From: Chryseobacterium mulctrae
Lineage (GTDB): Bacteria > Bacteroidota > Bacteroidia > Flavobacteriales > Weeksellaceae
DNA: 64,000 nt
Direction of reading: 5' to 3'
NCBI RefSeq assembly: GCF_006175945.1
Contig: NZ_VAJL01000001.1
Coordinates: 4,411,001 to 4,475,000, forward strand
Below are positions 1 through 9,625 of the stretch, one piece after another. Below the pieces are notes generated by a model. It made no database searches. It was not told the origin of the DNA and was given only the letters and a program-made list of their open reading frames with translations. Both the position numbers and the translations under genes were made by a program. The number at the start of each line of letters is the position of its first letter. The stretch's first letter is position 1.

Positions 1-1136
1 CCAAGAATAATTAATCTTTCCACAACATTTCTCAGTTCTCTGATATTTCCAGTCCAGGAAAGGGCTTTTAATGCGTCAATTGCAGACTCATCAAATTTTT
101 TCAAAGCAGTACCGTGCTCATCAGCAATCATTCCCGAAAAATGGCTTACCAAAAGACTGATATCTTCTTTTCTGTCATCCAAAGGCGGTACATAAATCTC
201 AATTACAGAAAGTCTGTGATACAAATCTTCTCTGAATCTTCCAGCTTCAATCTCTGTCTGCATATTTTTATTGGTTGCAGCCAAAACTCTTACATCAACT
301 TTGATTTCTTTGTCGCTTCCTACCGGAGAAACTTTACTTTCCTGCAATGCTCTCAAAACTTTTGCCTGTGCAATTAAGCTCATGTCTCCAATCTCATCTA
401 AGAAAATGGTTCCGCCGTTCGCTTGTTCAAATTTTCCCTGCTTATCTTTGATAGCTCCTGTAAATGATCCTTTTACGTGACCAAAAAGTTCAGATTCAAT
501 CAATTCAGAAGGTATTGCCGCACAGTTTACTTCCACCATTGGTCCTCTCGATCTTTCACTTAAATTGTGAATAGCATGAGCTACCAATTCTTTTCCAGCT
601 CCGTTGGGTCCGGTAATCAAAACTCTTGCATTAGAAACAGCTACTTTCTCGATCATTTCCTGAATTTTCTTTAAAGCCGCAGATTCACCAATCATTTGGT
701 ATTTCTTGTTGACTTTCTTTTTCAGGGTTTTATTTTCGGTCTGAAGATTTTTATTTTCTTTTTTTAATGTTTCTTTCACCAAAGCGTTTTTCACACTTGT
801 AATCAATCGGTTGATATCAATTGGTTTAGAAATAAAATCGTATGCACCGTCCTTTAAGCAAGAAACCGCAGAATCAATGTCGGCATGCCCGGAAATCATA
901 ATAAAAGTAGTCTCGGGTTTAAGAGCTAAACTTTGCTTTAAAAGCTCAGTTCCGGAAAGTTTTGGCATTTTGATGTCTGAGATCACCAATGCGAAATCTT
1001 CTTTCTCTATTTGTTTATAGCCTTCTAAGCCATCGTCGGCAATGACAAATTCATAGTCAGTTAGTTCGTCCGAAAGGATACTGTGAAGTACTCCGGAAAT
1101 TGCTTTTTCGTCTTCTACAATAAGGATTTTTTGCAT
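1..1136 (-). CDS. Sigma-54-dependent response regulator (NtrC family), C-terminus outside window
   Basis: Transcription activator of the NtrC class. The minus-strand frame opens with ATG at 1136-1134 and is still open at base 1, so only the first ~378 residues are present. An N-terminal receiver domain (about residues 1-120) has the phospho-acceptor Asp54 in SDIKMPK and a late Lys in FISKPID. A short linker rich in Lys and Glu leads to the AAA+ domain: Walker A-like GPNGAGKE, a sigma-54 contact loop GSFTGA (usual form GAFTGA) and Walker B FLDEIGDM. The Fis-type DNA-binding helices should lie beyond the window. A partner histidine kinase is not in view. The family assignment is secure; the regulated genes are unknown. 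Confidence 0.95.
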   Translation of the reverse strand, partial: MQKILIVEDEKAISGVLHSILSDELTDYEFVIADDGLEGYKQIEKEDFALVISDIKMPKLSGTELLKQSLALKPETTFIMISGHADIDSAVSCLKDGAYDFISKPIDINRLITSVKNALVKETLKKENKNLQTENKTLKKKVNKKYQMIGESAALKKIQEMIEKVAVSNARVLITGPNGAGKELVAHAIHNLSERSRGPMVEVNCAAIPSELIESELFGHVKGSFTGAIKDKQGKFEQANGGTIFLDEIGDMSLIAQAKVLRALQESKVSPVGSDKEIKVDVRVLAATNKNMQTEIEAGRFREDLYHRLSVIEIYVPPLDDRKEDISLLVSHFSGMIADEHGTALKKFDESAIDALKALSWTGNIRELRNVVERLIIL

Positions 1137-1192
1137 AGTTGCAAATTTAGGTATTTTTTGCTTGAGTATTAGCAAATATCATTCCTAAATCT

Positions 1193-1852
1193 TTAGTTTG
1201 AGTAATCTCTTCTTCCAAAAATTGCAGATCCTACACGCACAGAATTGGCACCGCATTCAATGGCGATCGGGAAGTCATCACTCATTCCCATCGATAATGT
1301 TTCCAGTTTTTTGATTTGGCTTAGTTCATCAAACAGATTTTTTAAAACTGAAAATTCTTTTTTGATTTGATTTTCATCCTCAGTAAAAGTTGCCATTCCC
1401 ATCAAACCTGTGATTTCGGTATTAGGGAAATCTCCATTAATAAATTTTTGAAATAAACCTTTAGCTTCAGAAATCTCAAGTCCGAATTTTGTATCTTCTT
1501 CGGCAATTTTTACCTGAAGTAAAACTTTTATTTTACGGTTGTGTTTTCCCGCTTCTTTATTGATTTCATTTAAAACCTTTTCAGAATCTACACTTTGAAT
1601 GGTATCAACAAACTCTGCAATATATTTTACTTTGTTGGTTTGAAGATGTCCGATGATATGCCATTGAATGTCTTTCGGAAGGAGAGGGTATTTCTCAACC
1701 AATTCCTGAACTTTATTTTCACCAAAAACTTTTTGACCCAAATCATAAACCTCTTGAATAGAAGAAACGGGATGCGTTTTTGAAACGGCAACCAATTGTA
1801 CATTTTCCGGAAGACGGCTTTTTATATCTCTGTAATTTTCCTGAATACTCAT
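1193..1852 (-). CDS. yggS: YggS/PLPBP-family pyridoxal phosphate homeostasis protein
   Basis: Single-domain PLP-binding TIM-barrel protein of 219 residues, the usual length for the family. Visible hallmarks are VAVSKTHP near residue 25 (the Lys that holds PLP), FGENKVQEL, WHIIGHLQTNK, GLMGMATF and the C-terminal SMGMSDDFPIAIECGANSVRVGSAIFG phosphate-binding region. The family buffers free PLP and affects amino-acid metabolism rather than catalysing a known reaction. It stands alone, 57 bases upstream (in coordinate terms) of the response-regulator start, and both are on the minus strand, so co-transcription is possible but not shown. Confidence 0.95.
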   Translation of the reverse strand: MSIQENYRDIKSRLPENVQLVAVSKTHPVSSIQEVYDLGQKVFGENKVQELVEKYPLLPKDIQWHIIGHLQTNKVKYIAEFVDTIQSVDSEKVLNEINKEAGKHNRKIKVLLQVKIAEEDTKFGLEISEAKGLFQKFINGDFPNTEITGLMGMATFTEDENQIKKEFSVLKNLFDELSQIKKLETLSMGMSDDFPIAIECGANSVRVGSAIFGRRDYSN

Positions 1853-1905
1853 AACTGCAAATTTCTGAATTTTAAAATAAATTTTAAGGATTTAAATAAT
1901 TTTTT

Positions 1906-2018
1906 AAACCATTAAGGTTTTATTAAGGAGTTAAGAATATTAAGTTGAGCTTTGCTTTTTTTAAATCTATTTGATTTTTCTTAATGATGCTTAACTTCTT
2001 AAATTTCCTTAATGGTTC
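1906..2018. repeat. Large imperfect inverted repeat (about 39-base arms)
   Basis: The arm at 1906-1944 and the arm at 1980-2018 are reverse complements with a few mismatches; both carry the words AACCATTAAGG and GTTAAG. The loop is about 35 bases. It lies between two minus-strand genes and could fold into a long hairpin when transcribed. It has the look of a dispersed intergenic palindrome rather than a classic terminator. Confidence 0.75.
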
Positions 2019-2030
2019 AATTTTAAAAGT

Positions 2031-2068
2031 TATTATTAGAGATGTCATGCTGAGCGAAGTCTAAGCAT
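2031..2068 (+). repeat. Dispersed 38-base repeat, copy 1 (core GCTGAGCGAAGTC)
   Basis: This stretch recurs in inverted orientation at 11693-11730 with a single differing base visible, and its core recurs with changes at 11761-11784. It is non-coding and intergenic. I infer a short dispersed repeat family of the REP or MITE type; no protein is encoded. Confidence 0.8.
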
Positions 2069-2082
2069 ATAAGTGAAAAATA

Positions 2083-2946
2083 TTAATTCAAAATCTCATT
2101 GATCTTCGGATAAGCCGAAACTTTTCTGAAAACAAACCGGTTTGATTTCTGTAATTTTTCAATAAATAAATCAAGTTCGTTAATGGAATCTGAATCGTTA
2201 AGATATTGATCGTGGGTAAGAAGAACCAAATGTCTTGACGTTTTTTCAAGATCGTTAAAGAAGATGCTATCTACTTTTTTAAGCATCGCTTCGTGATTTC
2301 CCTTTAAAGTCATTTTATTGGTAGGTTTCCATTCCAGATCCCAACCTATCACTTTGTAGCCTGCGTTTTTTAATCTATTTGCTGCTTCAGAAGAACTTTT
2401 AATATCGGTAACATTAATATTATTGAGTCTCCAGATATTTCTTCCTGGTGTTCTTGCAATTTTCCCGGGAAGTTTTAAGCTGTCTTTGGCAATATTAAAA
2501 TCATTAACTACCGCTTCAGGATTTTTGTAAAAATCTGAATATTTATTGTGAGCATGAGTATGACTGTGATTAGCAAGCTCAATTAAATGATCTCTTCTCA
2601 TTTTTTCGAAATCTTCTTTCTGTCTTTTACTGTCTGATGCATGTTTTCCTACGACAAAAGCTGTCGCACAAACATTTCTTTTGTGTAATATTTTTAAAAG
2701 ATTTTCAGTGCCGCGATTCGGTCCATCGTCGAAGGTAAGATAGATTACTCTTTTATCGGTGGGTACATTCTCATCATCTATTTGAGCGACTTTTGCGACG
2801 GGAGACAATTTGGTAAGAATTTTTTCGGTTTCTTTTACTTCAGTTTTCTGATTGCATCCTGTAAATAGTGTTGATGTTACAGTCATTACTGTAAACATCC
2901 TTAGAAAAGTCTTATTCATAGACTTTTCCGCAAAAGTTTTTTTCAT
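2083..2946 (-). CDS. Polysaccharide deacetylase (NodB-like) lipoprotein
   Basis: Carbohydrate esterase of the CE4 type, 287 residues, predicted to be a lipoprotein: an internal Met at residue 11 begins a normal signal sequence ending in the lipobox LFTGC, so translation may start there rather than at the first ATG. The NodB domain shows the metal motif TFDDGPN (catalytic Asp pair), the HSHTHAH metal ligands, RTPGRN (motif 3) and LLTHDQ near the C-terminus. The usual reaction is N- or O-deacetylation of a cell-envelope or dietary glycan; the substrate here cannot be told. A TTACCTTTG promoter-like box lies on the minus strand near 3004-3012. Confidence 0.9.
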   Translation of the reverse strand: MKKTFAEKSMNKTFLRMFTVMTVTSTLFTGCNQKTEVKETEKILTKLSPVAKVAQIDDENVPTDKRVIYLTFDDGPNRGTENLLKILHKRNVCATAFVVGKHASDSKRQKEDFEKMRRDHLIELANHSHTHAHNKYSDFYKNPEAVVNDFNIAKDSLKLPGKIARTPGRNIWRLNNINVTDIKSSSEAANRLKNAGYKVIGWDLEWKPTNKMTLKGNHEAMLKKVDSIFFNDLEKTSRHLVLLTHDQYLNDSDSINELDLFIEKLQKSNRFVFRKVSAYPKINEILN

Positions 2947-3060
2947 AAAGATTGTTGGAAATTAAGTTGTTAAAAAATGTTAAGTTTTACAAATTTTAGT
3001 TAACAAAGGTAATGCCAATTTTTATATAAATATCACTTTTTAAGGATTTTTTAATTAAAA

Positions 3061-3792
3061 TTATTTAGCTAAATAATTTTTAAGTTGAATAGCATTTTTA
3101 ACCGCTGCATTTCCCCAGGTATTATTAAAAAATACAAAACCTTTTTTTCCTGATTTTAGGATGTTTTCACTTAGAGATTTTATTTCATCTTCCGAATATT
3201 CAGATTTATAGAGTATGGGTTTTCCGTGAAGTCGGTAATAGAATAGTTCAGAATGATTGATAATGAAATCATCAGGAAGATTTCCTGGAAAACTTACTCC
3301 AGAAAAGATTATATTTTTTGAACTTAAGATTTTGTAAATATCATCACGCCACCACGTTTCATGACGAAATTCAATAACATTTAAATAATTAAAATCTACA
3401 TTATTTAAAATTAAATCCAGATTCTCTTGTGTATTTTTAAACGATGGTGGAAACTGATACAGAAAGCCTGAAAGCTTTTCACCCAAATGTTTTTGAATAT
3501 GCGAACAGAATTCTGCAATTTCCTCTTTACAATCTTTTAAGCGTTTTTCGTGAGAGATTACTTTAGGAATTTTAATGAAAAATCTAAAATCATCAGGCGT
3601 TTCGTCAAACCATTTTTGAAGTGTTTTTGCAGTTGGCTTTCTGTAAAATGTAGAATTAATTTCTACAGCATTAAACTCTTTTGAATATAAAATCAAAAAG
3701 TCTTTACTTTTAGCATCTTCCGGATACAGTGAACCTTTCCAATCGTTATTGTAGAAACCTGAACAACCAATGTGAAAACTTTCTTTTTTCAT
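3061..3792 (-). CDS. DUF72 (YecE-like) protein
   Basis: A 243-residue protein of the DUF72 family, TIM-barrel fold. Recognised from the start HIGCSGFYNNDWKG, the EINSTFYRKP motif near residue 46, FFIKIPKVISHEKRL, the LYQFPPSF segment and the late FFNNTWGNAAVKNA. The biochemical role of the family is not established. It is separated from copA by about 100 bases that hold a CTCGCAG repeat hairpin, and it may share transcription with the deacetylase downstream. Confidence 0.92.
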   Translation of the reverse strand: MKKESFHIGCSGFYNNDWKGSLYPEDAKSKDFLILYSKEFNAVEINSTFYRKPTAKTLQKWFDETPDDFRFFIKIPKVISHEKRLKDCKEEIAEFCSHIQKHLGEKLSGFLYQFPPSFKNTQENLDLILNNVDFNYLNVIEFRHETWWRDDIYKILSSKNIIFSGVSFPGNLPDDFIINHSELFYYRLHGKPILYKSEYSEDEIKSLSENILKSGKKGFVFFNNTWGNAAVKNAIQLKNYLAK

Positions 3793-3807
3793 ACTTATAT
3801 TATTTTT

Positions 3808-3883
3808 CTCGCAGATTTATCGGATTGTGCAGATTAATTATTTTTTTTCAAAAATCTGTGTTACCCAATAAGGCTGCGAGAAT
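3808..3883. repeat. CTCGCAG inverted repeat (dispersed family, copy 1)
   Basis: The left arm 3808-3837 (begins CTCGCAGATTTAT) and the right arm ending CTGCGAG near 3880 form an imperfect hairpin of about 30 bases per arm. The left arm also matches, in reverse orientation, 61311-61344, which shares CTCGCAGATTT and GCAGATT at the same spacing. It lies between two minus-strand genes. Confidence 0.7.
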
Positions 3884-3893
3884 TTTTTAAACC

Positions 3894-6635
3894 TTATTTA
3901 ATTTCTAAATCCACAGAATTCAATCGTAATGAATTTAAAATCACCGATAAAGAACTCAGGCTCATTGCTGCTGCTGCAATCATTGGAGACAATAAAATTC
4001 CGAAAAATGGATACAACAATCCTGCCGCAACCGGGATTCCTAAAACATTGTAGATAAAAGCAAAGAACAGGTTTTCTTTGATGTTTCTCAAGAGTTTTTC
4101 GCTTAAGATCTTTGCTTTGGCAATTCCTAAAATATCACCTTTCAGTAAGGTAATTTCTGCAGTTTCTATCGCTACATCGGTTCCTGTTCCCATAGCAATT
4201 CCGACGTTGGATTGTGCTAAAGCAGGAGAATCGTTAATTCCATCTCCGGTCATTGCTACGATTTTTCCCTGCTCTTGAAGTTTTTTTACTTCATTCAATT
4301 TATCTTCCGGAAGACAGCTTGCTTTGTAATTTTTAATTCCTAATTCATCTGCAACAGCTTTTGCAGTATTTTCGTTGTCACCGGTCATCATAATCACTTC
4401 AATTCCTTCATTCATTAAATGCTGAACCGCTTTTCTGGAACTTTCTTTAATTTTATCGCTAAAACTTACAAAACCTAAAGTCTCATTTTCCTGAGCAATA
4501 TAAGAAAGTGTATGTGCTTTTGACTGAACTTCTTTCGCTTTTAATTTTAAATTTTCCGGAATTTGAATTCCATTAGAAACTAAAAGGTTTTCGTTTCCTA
4601 AATAAACCGTTTTACCATTAATGATTCCTTTCACGCCTTGACCAGAAATATTTTCGAATTTTTCAACTTTTTCGGCTGAAATATTTTCGGCTTTTGCTTT
4701 CTTGATGACAGCACTTGATAAAGGGTGTTCTGAATTTTGATTTAAAGAATAAGCTAGTTTTAAAATTAAATTTTCAGAAGAATTATTAATAATTTCGATG
4801 TGTTCTAAAGATGGTTTTCCTTCAGTTAAAGTTCCTGTTTTATCTGTAATTAAGATGTTTACTTTGTGCATTAATTCAAGAGCTTCTGCATTTTTTATAA
4901 GAATTCCGTTTTTAGCACCCTTACCAATTCCTACCATCAAAGACATTGGAGTTGCCAATCCTAAAGCACATGGACAAGCGACAATAAGAATCGCAACTGC
5001 ATTGATAAAAGCAAATAGAGTTTTCTGACCTTCCGGACCAAAGATCTGCCATAAAATAAAAGTAATAATAGCAACAACAATAACAGTCGGAACAAAAACT
5101 TTAGCCACTTTATCAGTCAGTTTTTGGATCGGAGCACGGCTTCTGCTTGCGTCATTCACCATTTTTATAATCTTCGAAAGCAAGGTTTCGTCGCCTACTT
5201 TTTCTGCTTTCATCAGGAAAACCTGATTTCCGTTAATTGTTCCTGAAGTTACCTGGTCATCAATATTTTTCTCAACAGGAATAGGCTCTCCGGTAATCAT
5301 ACTTTCGTCAACTACAGAATTTCCTTCGATTATTTTTCCGTCAACAGGAATTTTTTCGCCTGGTTTTACTTTCAATAGATCTCCAATTTTCACCTCAGAA
5401 AGCGGAACTCTTTTTTCTTCATTATTTACCATTAAATTGGCTTCATCAGGAGAAAGATTCATCAATTCTTTGATGGCATTTCCTGTTTTTTTGTGCGCTA
5501 AAGCTTCCATTAATTGGCCTAAAATAACCAAAGTCAGAATAACGGAAACGGCTTCAAAATATAATGGTGCTTTTTGATTGTGACCTTGTATCTCATGAGG
5601 AAGCAAATCTGGAAAAACTAAAGCAACAATGCTGAAAATAAAAGCTGCAGCGACACCTAAAGCAATTAAGCTGAACATATTCAGATTCCATGTTTTAAAT
5701 GAAACCCAACCTCTTTTCATAATAAACCACCCGGAATAAAATAAAACAGGAATGGTTAAAATCAATTCAAAAATTCCCTGAAGATTGTGTGAAAAAGGAA
5801 AATCGATCAACATTCCACCCATTGAAAGAATAAAAACGGGAATAGTGAAAATCAAAGAAATAATAAATTTTCTTTTTAAAATAAGATAAGTATCATCGGT
5901 TTCTTCTTCGCCTTTTTCAGGATATTTTACCAAATCCATTCCGCAAACCGGGCAACCAACATTGCTGTCGTAAGTTTTATCACCTTCACAAAACATCGGA
6001 CAGTAATATCTTCCTGCCATATCATCCGTAACTTTTGGGGTTTCGTGTTGTTGATGATTATGATGATGGTGATGTGAATGGGAAGCTGAATTTTTAACCA
6101 AATCTTCGGTAATTTCTTCCAGATGCATTTGGCAAACCGGGCAATCTGTTTTTTCTTCGTACACTTTATCGCCTTCACAGAACATCGGACAATAAAAGCT
6201 TCCGATATGGTCTTTGAAATTTTCAGGCAAGTTGGTCGAAGAGTACGTTGGTTTATGATTAGGATCTTTTGCTAATTTTTCCTCAATCGGAACTAGGTAC
6301 ATATTGCAATCTGGACATCTTTTTCCCTGTTGAAAATATACTTTGTCTCCCTCACATTCCATTGGACAATAATAGACGGAAGAAGGCGAAACCCAGTCTT
6401 GAGGTTTTACAAATGTGTTTTCAGGTTTATTAGGATCTTCTAATTTATAATTTCCAATTTCTGAAAGTGCTTTATTCAATTCATTAAGATTGATTTCTGC
6501 ATCAGAAGTGATTTCTACAGAGCTGGTTTCAAGATTGACATCAGCCGAAATTCCGTTTACACTGTTTAGTTTTTCTGAAATCTTTTTCTGACAACCAGAA
6601 CAGGTCATTCCGAGGATATTATATTTTTGTAGCAT
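3894..6635 (-). CDS. copA: Copper-type P1B ATPase with HMA domain and three metal-binding repeats
   Basis: Heavy-metal exporting ATPase of 913 residues, inner membrane. Order: HMA domain (1-67, CSGC at 12-15); three copies of a small Cys/Met-rich domain with YYCPMxCEGDK and CPxCxM signatures (about 88-117, 147-174, 209-236); a His-rich linker (186-197); transmembrane helices; TGEP at 448-451; CPC at 554-556, the Cu(I)-type membrane motif; DKTGTLT from 598; an HP motif in [21 protein letters not shown] plus HMA indicates Cu(I) or Ag(I) export by family knowledge. Three tandem small domains is more than the one or two I would expect. A TATATTTTGG box near 6664-6673 on the minus strand may give it its own promoter although the copper regulator lies upstream. 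Confidence 0.93.
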   Translation of the reverse strand: MLQKYNILGMTCSGCQKKISEKLNSVNGISADVNLETSSVEITSDAEINLNELNKALSEIGNYKLEDPNKPENTFVKPQDWVSPSSVYYCPMECEGDKVYFQQGKRCPDCNMYLVPIEEKLAKDPNHKPTYSSTNLPENFKDHIGSFYCPMFCEGDKVYEEKTDCPVCQMHLEEITEDLVKNSASHSHHHHHNHQQHETPKVTDDMAGRYYCPMFCEGDKTYDSNVGCPVCGMDLVKYPEKGEEETDDTYLILKRKFIISLIFTIPVFILSMGGMLIDFPFSHNLQGIFELILTIPVLFYSGWFIMKRGWVSFKTWNLNMFSLIALGVAAAFIFSIVALVFPDLLPHEIQGHNQKAPLYFEAVSVILTLVILGQLMEALAHKKTGNAIKELMNLSPDEANLMVNNEEKRVPLSEVKIGDLLKVKPGEKIPVDGKIIEGNSVVDESMITGEPIPVEKNIDDQVTSGTINGNQVFLMKAEKVGDETLLSKIIKMVNDASRSRAPIQKLTDKVAKVFVPTVIVVAIITFILWQIFGPEGQKTLFAFINAVAILIVACPCALGLATPMSLMVGIGKGAKNGILIKNAEALELMHKVNILITDKTGTLTEGKPSLEHIEIINNSSENLILKLAYSLNQNSEHPLSSAVIKKAKAENISAEKVEKFENISGQGVKGIINGKTVYLGNENLLVSNGIQIPENLKLKAKEVQSKAHTLSYIAQENETLGFVSFSDKIKESSRKAVQHLMNEGIEVIMMTGDNENTAKAVADELGIKNYKASCLPEDKLNEVKKLQEQGKIVAMTGDGINDSPALAQSNVGIAMGTGTDVAIETAEITLLKGDILGIAKAKILSEKLLRNIKENLFFAFIYNVLGIPVAAGLLYPFFGILLSPMIAAAAMSLSSLSVILNSLRLNSVDLEIK

Positions 6636-6778
6636 AAGTCATAATTTATGGTACAAATTTCCAAAATATAGATTGAAGACTGTTATAGATTTAAGGATAA
6701 TTGTTATAAAATTTTGTGGTTGACATTTTACAGATAACCTAATTTATACAATAAGTTAAGTTGTTTTTAAGCAAGATT

Positions 6779-7120
6779 TTATTGAGCAATTTTTTTAATA
6801 TCTGCTACTTCCAGAATTTGTTTTGAATAGCCTTTTTCTGAGATATTAATCATTGCTCTACCGACTTCTTGTAATGTTAATGAGCTTTTCGGAAAAAGTG
6901 TAGGGTAGAATGCCCCGAAAATTTTAAAAATTGTTTTTACGTTTTTCTGCTCTTTAAAATGTTTCATAAAACCTGGTCGGAAATTGTATTGTCCTTTAAA
7001 ATTCAATTTCATTAAGGCATTTTCAGTTTTTCCTTTTACTCTTGCCCACATTATTTTGCCTTTTTCTGAGCTGTCTGTACTTTTACCGGATATATAATTG
7101 AATGTCATATTTGGGTTCAA
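6779..7120 (-). pseudogene. NAD(P)-binding epimerase-like gene, C-terminal fragment cut off by IS insertion
   Basis: This frame encodes the C-terminal half of a Rossmann-fold epimerase/dehydratase-like protein; the sequence beginning LNPNMTFNYISGKSTDSSEKG is the usual middle of such proteins, and the frame continues upstream as LLD before a TAG. The matching N-terminal half is at 9641-9946 on the same strand, 2.5 kb away across a transposable element. The fragment has no sensible ATG start (it could only initiate at TTG, 7120). I treat it as dead unless a hybrid start in the element drives it. Confidence 0.88.
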
Positions 7121-7163
7121 ATCTAATAGCTAAGTTTTCGTTGCGTGCGAAGCACGAACAATG

Positions 7164-7197
7164 AAAACCCTGTTGAACGGAAGCTTCGGGAGCTTTT
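7164..7197 (+). repeat. Left inverted repeat of the IS91-type element
   Basis: AAAACCCTGTTGAAC, five unmatched bases, CTTCGG, one base, AGCTTT. The reverse complement is at 9626-9658. Possible end or internal replication-origin sequence of the element. Confidence 0.7.
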
Positions 7198-7347
7198 TTC
7201 AGCATTATGGGTTTACCGACGAAGGATTTTAAAGATATACAGGAGACTTTCAGAAAGGTCTCTTTTTTTGTGGGTGAATTTGATGGTTTTTCTTGGTTTT
7301 ATCGTGTTTTCCTTCACTTTTAGGCATAAATACCCTTACCCAAAATG

Positions 7348-8640
7348 CTAGATTTTTGGCTTTTCAAAGTTTTGGCTCATCTCCAAAAACCAAAGGGGCG
7401 GACCGCGCAAATCGAACGTTGCAATCGTTACCAAATTCCCAACTTTGCAGCAACTACATTTCGGCTGAAAAGTTTTGGGTGGAAATTTTCCTTTGGGCTG
7501 AATGCCTAAATTCTGTTGCAGATTTTTTAGCTTCATTCGTTTCCATGTGCTGCTGAGAAAACCGTAATGGCGGATTTTCACAAATCTTTTCGGCAAAATA
7601 TGCATCGCAAAACGGCGGATAAACTCCTCATGGCTCAAAACCATCTGCTTTTTGATGCCTTTTTGGCGGTAATCTTTGTACTCCAACGTTACATTTTCCG
7701 CATCAACTTTCCTGATTCTCTGGTTGCTGATCGCGATTTTGTGCGTATATCTTCCCAAATATTCCACCACAGATTTCGGGCTGCCAAAGGGTTTTTTAGC
7801 GAAAACTACCCAAGGTTTTTCCCAAAGTTTTTGTCTGAGTTTTTCATAAGTTTCTGCTTCATTTTTTCGGTTTTCAAATTGATTTTCATCATTTTCCGTC
7901 TGATTTTTATTACATTTTAATGATAACCGAACCTTCAGCTTCTCACAAAATTTAGCCCTGAAAACTTTGCTCAAAGCCTTTACAGGAAACAAAAAATTAC
8001 CGTCGCTTCTGATGTTTTTCCAAACTCCGTTTTCATCCACGCCGCCACCCGGAACGATGCAGTGCAAATGCGGATGCAGACTCAGATTCTGTCCCCAAGT
8101 ATGCAAAATAGCGATCATTCCCATTTTTAAACCTCGATTTTCACCAAAGGTTTGCAGCGTTTCCCAAGCCGATTCAAATAAAATATCATACAACATTTTC
8201 GGAGCATGAAGTGCGGTTTTGTTCAGCACTTCCGGAACGGTAAAAACCACGTGAAAATAAGGCACTGGAAGCAGTTCGGTTTCCCGGTTTTCAATCCATT
8301 TTTCGCGGTTTTTGCCCTGACATTTCGGGCAGTGCCGGTTTCGGCAGGAGTTGTAGCTGATGCTGATATTTCCGCATTCGTCACAAGCGTCAATATGACC
8401 GCCCAAAGCCGATGTACGGCACTTTTTTAACGCAAATAAAGTTCTTAATTGCCAGGAATTTAATCCTAAATTTTCTAGTTTTGAACCTAAAATATTCAAC
8501 ACATCTGCGACTTCGTATCGAGGTTGAGATTCAGGTTGAGCAGACTGTATTTTTGAGATTTCTAAACGTTGATTTTCATTAAATTTAAAGCTTGAATTTT
8601 GGCTTTTAACAAATTCAAAACCAACTACTTCGCTCTGCAT
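7348..8640 (-). CDS. IS91-family Y2 (HUH) transposase
   Basis: Rolling-circle transposase of 430 residues. The N-terminal zinc-binding module is seen as CDECG then CRNRHCPKCQG (about residues 86-110). The HUH-like metal site is HPHLHCIVPGGG near residue 190, and the Y2 catalytic pair is in VEYLGRYTHK (two Tyr four apart), about residue 315. The C-terminal CSCC is a further Cys cluster. Length and motif order fit an intact IS91/IS801-type enzyme. It overlaps the recombinase gene by 16 bases, implying coupled translation. The role is cleavage and joining of single strands at the element ends. Confidence 0.93.
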   Translation of the reverse strand: MQSEVVGFEFVKSQNSSFKFNENQRLEISKIQSAQPESQPRYEVADVLNILGSKLENLGLNSWQLRTLFALKKCRTSALGGHIDACDECGNISISYNSCRNRHCPKCQGKNREKWIENRETELLPVPYFHVVFTVPEVLNKTALHAPKMLYDILFESAWETLQTFGENRGLKMGMIAILHTWGQNLSLHPHLHCIVPGGGVDENGVWKNIRSDGNFLFPVKALSKVFRAKFCEKLKVRLSLKCNKNQTENDENQFENRKNEAETYEKLRQKLWEKPWVVFAKKPFGSPKSVVEYLGRYTHKIAISNQRIRKVDAENVTLEYKDYRQKGIKKQMVLSHEEFIRRFAMHILPKRFVKIRHYGFLSSTWKRMKLKNLQQNLGIQPKGKFPPKTFQPKCSCCKVGNLVTIATFDLRGPPLWFLEMSQNFEKPKI

Positions 8641-9506
8641 TCCTCAAACAAAGTATCCAGTGGAGAGAAGAGTTTTTGGGTAGAAAGTTGGGCGATTTGA
8701 AGGTAAACGAGGGTCGTTTCGATGTTTTCGTGGCCGAGGAGATTTTTGATGCTCACAATGTTCATCCCATCCTCCAAAAGATGCGTCGCAAAACTGTGCC
8801 GAAGCGTATGAACACTCACTTCTTTCAATATTTTTGCCGTTTTTGAAGCCTGTTTCACCGCCCATTGTACGCCACGTTGCGAATATCTTGAATCGAATTC
8901 TCCACCTGCACGATTTGCTCGAGGTTCTCCAAAGAGAAAATCTTCCGGTTTTTCCGCTTCAATATATTTTTTCAAACCCCGAATCAAATGTTCCGACAAA
9001 GGCAAATAGCGGTCTTTTTTGCCTTTTCCCTGAACCACTTTCAGCTGTTTTCGGTAAAAATCCAAATCGCATAAACGGAGATTTCTGACCTCCAGACAGC
9101 GCAATCCGCAACCGTAAAGCAACCCGATTAAGATTTTATGTTTTAAAAGTTTACAGCATGACAACATCTGCCAAACCTCCTGTTTACTGAGCACAACAGG
9201 CAGTTTTTTCTCTTTTTTAATTTCCGGAAGACTTAGATAATCGTAGCTCAAACCTTCCGATTTCAACAGAAACCGAAGTCCGTAAACCGTGTGTTTAAAA
9301 TACGATTGCGAGGGTGATCTTGATTTTTTCTGAAGGTAAAAAAGGTAATCGTGGATCTGCTCAGGATCCAATTCTGTCGGGATTTTCCCGAAATGCAGCG
9401 ACACCGCCGCGACGTGTCTGGAGTAATTATTGAACGTGCTCTGACTGCGTCCCAACACCGAAACCGTACGTTCAAAACGGCTTAAAAGTTCTGTAAAACC
9501 AGGCAC
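8625..9506 (-). CDS. Tyrosine recombinase (phage integrase family) of the IS91-type element
   Basis: A 293-residue integrase: N-terminal SAM-like core-binding domain (about 1-95) and catalytic domain with Arg in YGCGLRCLEVRNL, Lys in QGKGKKDRYLPL, HTLRHSFATHLLE (His-x-x-Arg), GHENIETTLVYL with the nucleophile Tyr. The only in-frame start in this frame is GTG at 9506. A better ATG at 9574-9572 would add about 23 residues (coding roughly MATKKKSLDELRENK) but is one base out of frame through a run of eight A (9559-9566). Some IS91 members are known to carry such an extra integrase gene. Function in transposition is not established. Confidence 0.9.
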   Translation of the reverse strand: MPGFTELLSRFERTVSVLGRSQSTFNNYSRHVAAVSLHFGKIPTELDPEQIHDYLFYLQKKSRSPSQSYFKHTVYGLRFLLKSEGLSYDYLSLPEIKKEKKLPVVLSKQEVWQMLSCCKLLKHKILIGLLYGCGLRCLEVRNLRLCDLDFYRKQLKVVQGKGKKDRYLPLSEHLIRGLKKYIEAEKPEDFLFGEPRANRAGGEFDSRYSQRGVQWAVKQASKTAKILKEVSVHTLRHSFATHLLEDGMNIVSIKNLLGHENIETTLVYLQIAQLSTQKLFSPLDTLFEECRAK

Positions 9507-9625
9507 TTCGCGCTTTGCCTGATTGATGATTTTGTTTTCTCTGAGCTCGTCTAAACTCTTTTTTTTGTAGCCATTCTATTGATTTTTTAATTAACTTTAC
9601 AAAGTAACTGATTTATGCGATTGGG

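Noticed and set aside
5927..6178. 83-residue frame within copA
   Set aside because: Shadow of the Cys-rich repeats in another frame on the same strand.
7145..8430. Several plus-strand open frames across the IS91-type element
   Set aside because: They are antisense to the Y2 transposase, whose motifs are intact on the minus strand, and show no protein signatures.
8644..8865. Alternative minus frame and other short frames inside the integrase gene
   Set aside because: The catalytic residues lie in the main frame; these are frame shadows.
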